Shown piece after piece: positions 62,921-64,000 of a DNA stretch of 64,000 nt. The notes under the pieces were generated by a model that saw only the letters and a program-made list of their open reading frames with translations, was not told where the DNA came from and ran no database searches. Source of the DNA: Leucosporidium creatinivorum. Lineage: Eukaryota > Basidiomycota > Microbotryomycetes > Leucosporidiales > Leucosporidiaceae. Position numbers and translations under genes: made by a program. The first letter of the stretch is position 1, and each line of letters starts with the position of its first letter. Where the stretch lies: contig BCKL01000003.1 in assembly GCA_001600635.1 (NCBI GenBank), forward strand, positions 1,468,928-1,532,927, in the 5' to 3' direction.

Positions 62921-64000
62921 ATGACTGCTAGACACACTCCCAGCATCAACCTACAGCCTCCCGTCCACCGCGGCCTCACTGAGCTCGACCGCTCTCTCTT
63001 CGCTGTCGAGGTGCCCGTTCTCGCTGCTCGTGTGCCCGCCGCTCTCGCTGCCGAGTTCAGGAATGGAAAGGGAAAGAAGTGGGCAGTTTCTGTGGCTTTC
63101 TACCAGTGCCGAGCTCACCTACACTCCTCCACAGCCATCTCTTCTTCCTCCCTCGAACTCAAGCCGTCGTCGCCGATCCCGAGTCGCCCGAGTACCGTCG
63201 AGTACTGCTGTCGGAGCAAGATCGATGTATGATATGCCCTCTCGCCGATAGTCGACTTTTGCTGACCCTATCTCGGCCCACAGCATCGCCCTCGCTTCAG
63301 CAGCTCCTCGCAGAGACCAATTTTGAGCTCGTCGAGCACACGCTCAAGTTTGATTACGACTACTGGGGAGCAGGTGAGCTCGGTCCAACTTCCTCTCACC
63401 GCTGGCGTGCTGACCCGACCTTCCCGCAGACGAGATTCTGCAAGCCGTCCTGCCCGAGGATCTTCTCGAAGAGTCACCCACCGCCTTCACCCTCGTTGGC
63501 CATGTTGGTGAGCTCTGGATTTGCTCTTCATCCTCTGTACAGCTGCTGATGCGCTCTCACAGCCCACCTCAACCTTCGCGACGCCTACTTGCCTCACCGA
63601 CACCTGATCGGCCAGGTCATCCTCGACGTCCGGTTCCCACCTGTTACCCCCCGAGGCTCTAGCTGATCTCGCCTACGTCTACAGAAAAACAAGAAGGTCG
63701 TGCGCACCGTCGTCAACAAGCTCGACACGATCGACAACGAGTTCCGCAACTTTAGGATGGAGGTGCTCGCCGGCGACCACGATTTCAACGTGGTGACTGT
63801 GAATCTGCGACTCTTTCTTCGCTCGAATCGAAGCTTACTCACTCCCAACTCCAGAGCGAGTCCAACTGCACCTTTGCTTTTGACTTCTCGGCCGTCTACT
63901 GGAACTCTCGGCTGCAAGGCGAGCACGGCAAGCTGGTCGACTCGTTCTCGGAGCAGGACGTCGTCTGCGATGCGTTTGCTGGAGTCGGACCTTTCGCCAT
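62921..64000 (+). CDS. TRM5: tRNA (guanine-37-N1)-methyltransferase, 5' part
   Basis: The ATG at 62921 (MTARHTPSINLQPPVHRGL) has a good context. Five introns are visible before the gene leaves the window. Family blocks are VLPEDLLEESPTAFTLVGHV, AHLNLRDAYLPHRHLIGQV, DKNKKVRTVVNKLDTIDNEFR, MEVLAGDHDF, FDFSAVYWNSRLQGEH and, at the edge, DAFAGVGPFA, the start of the SAM-binding site. Trm5 methylates G37 next to the anticodon and prevents frameshifting; the same gene often supplies both cytosol and mitochondria. The C-terminal part of the Rossmann fold is outside the window. Confidence 0.93.

Overview
This is GC-rich nuclear DNA of a fungus, most likely a basidiomycetous yeast of the Pucciniomycotina (red-yeast type, Microbotryomycetes). 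The evidence is about 30 intron-dense genes on both strands, with mostly 50-100 nt introns of the form GTGAGT...(G)CTGAC...CAG, short intergenic gaps, and product families that are fungal throughout (Byr4, a Cdc7/Cdc15-type kinase with CH and C1 domains, Met17, Agc1, Kish, Trm5). I see no rRNA, tRNA, CRISPR array, transposon or virus-like element. All exon structures were inferred by eye from splice signals, reading frame and protein family motifs.

Layout. 1-8.4 kb: 3' end of BYR4 (septation GAP scaffold), a four-helix membrane protein, KSH1 (secretory pathway), an EED-like WD40 protein (Polycomb) and an acidic unknown. 9.3-17.6 kb: two related MYND-finger genes in opposite orientation enclosing a YciI-domain protein, a single-helix surface-type protein and a tail-anchored coiled-coil protein. 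18-30.8 kb: a BLM/Sgs1 RecQ helicase, the Ca2+-regulated aspartate/glutamate carrier AGC1, an aldehyde dehydrogenase and a small coiled-coil protein. 31-49 kb: two BTB/POZ genes (minus strand) and two BTB/POZ genes (plus strand) forming an inverted duplication around DnaJ, an unknown, an HPP membrane protein, a second copy of the small coiled-coil protein and phospholipase D. 50-64 kb: the SIN/MEN kinase, MET17, a small ORF, an F-box protein, a 2OG-Fe(II) oxygenase and the 5' part of TRM5.

Genes mostly look like independent housekeeping loci and do not form a pathway cluster. The exception is the BTB block. Two genes, called here A and B, occur as A'-B' on the minus strand (starts 34383 and 32395) and A-B on the plus strand (starts 45569 and 47556). 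Start-to-start spacing is 1988 and 1987 nt, and both pairs are centred on about position 39976. The BTB-encoding exons of A and A' are nearly identical while the C-terminal exons have diverged strongly. One A copy and one B copy carry lesions. This looks like a young, fast-changing, lineage-specific family of candidate ubiquitin-ligase adaptors and is the most unusual thing in the window. Other notable points are several microexons of 7-29 nt placed in conserved motifs, a 22-nt intron-like interruption in phospholipase D, and a DnaJ protein with an added N-terminal zinc ribbon.
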